From assembly GCA_002787175.1 (NCBI GenBank), contig PCWC01000018.1, forward strand, positions 1 through 10,925: a stretch of 10,925 nt of DNA, given 5' to 3'. Numbering within the stretch: position 1 is the stretch's first letter; every line of letters starts with the position of its first letter. Positions 10,810 to 10,925 of this stretch are shown here, in pieces. The DNA comes from Parcubacteria group bacterium CG11_big_fil_rev_8_21_14_0_20_39_22. GTDB lineage: Bacteria > Patescibacteriota > Minisyncoccia > Phycocordibacterales > GCA-002787175. Both the position numbers and the translations under genes were made by a program. Below the pieces are notes generated by a model. It was not told the DNA's origin and ran no database searches. It worked only from the letters and a program-made list of their open reading frames with translations.

Positions 10810-10925
10810 TTATGGAAGTGAAGTCAATCCCCGTTCCAGCTAATAATAAATGATACCCAACTTCTACTGGATATCTAGTAATTAAGGTACCGTATTTCCA
10901 TATGAAAATGGAAACAAAAAAGGAA

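Noticed and set aside
10812..10925. Short divergent frame at 10812 (13 codons) and a possible gene start ATG at 10902 running off the window
   Set aside because: The first is too short and lacks features. The second has only eight codons in the window and no well-spaced ribosome-binding site, so it cannot be supported.

Overview
The window looks like a piece of a small-genome candidate-phyla (CPR/Patescibacteria, most likely Parcubacteria/Paceibacteria-type) chromosome. This is an inference from several things. The genes are moderately AT-rich and densely packed. The MraY, RsmI and DUF4015-type glycoside hydrolase are divergent. Most intergenic spaces are filled with short structured repeats. 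At least six genes appear to be transcribed as leaderless mRNAs. UGA serves as a normal stop (end of mraY), which argues against the UGA=Gly lineages. No ribosomal or other marker gene is present to fix the taxonomy.

Layout. (1) 227-1841, minus: a two-gene operon, a small two-helix membrane protein overlapping a membrane-anchored DUF4015-type putative glycoside hydrolase. (2) 1894-2283, plus: an unrecognised 129-aa protein with a strong terminator. (3) 2667-2993, plus: pterin-4a-carbinolamine dehydratase (phhB). (4) 3228-8721: a block bounded by two near-identical inverted repeats of about 160-177 bp. It contains rsmI and an ArsR-like regulator (both minus), then a 676-aa ATP-grasp protein with a C-terminal NlpC/P60-like cysteine-amidase domain, then mraY (both plus). 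(5) 8707-10153, plus: an ATE/Bpt-like tRNA-dependent transferase relative whose start codon lies inside the right-hand inverted repeat, followed 3 nt later by a frameshifted membrane protein with a possible PH-like domain. (6) 10192-10774, minus: a complete mazEF toxin-antitoxin pair.

How the genes may work together. mraY makes lipid I at the membrane. The adjacent ATP-grasp/amidase fusion has the makings of a make-and-break enzyme for an amide bond, and its position next to mraY suggests, without proving, a cell-wall peptide or cytoplasmic amine substrate. The ArsR-like gene has two matching roughly 32-36-bp palindromes. One overlaps its own promoter region and the other covers its last codons, upstream of rsmI, so it probably autoregulates and may also affect rsmI.

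The most interesting items are the ATP-grasp/amidase fusion, the inverted repeats that bound the block and supply gene ends, the paired operator palindromes, the recurrent leaderless promoter spacing, and the frameshift at 9493-9501.
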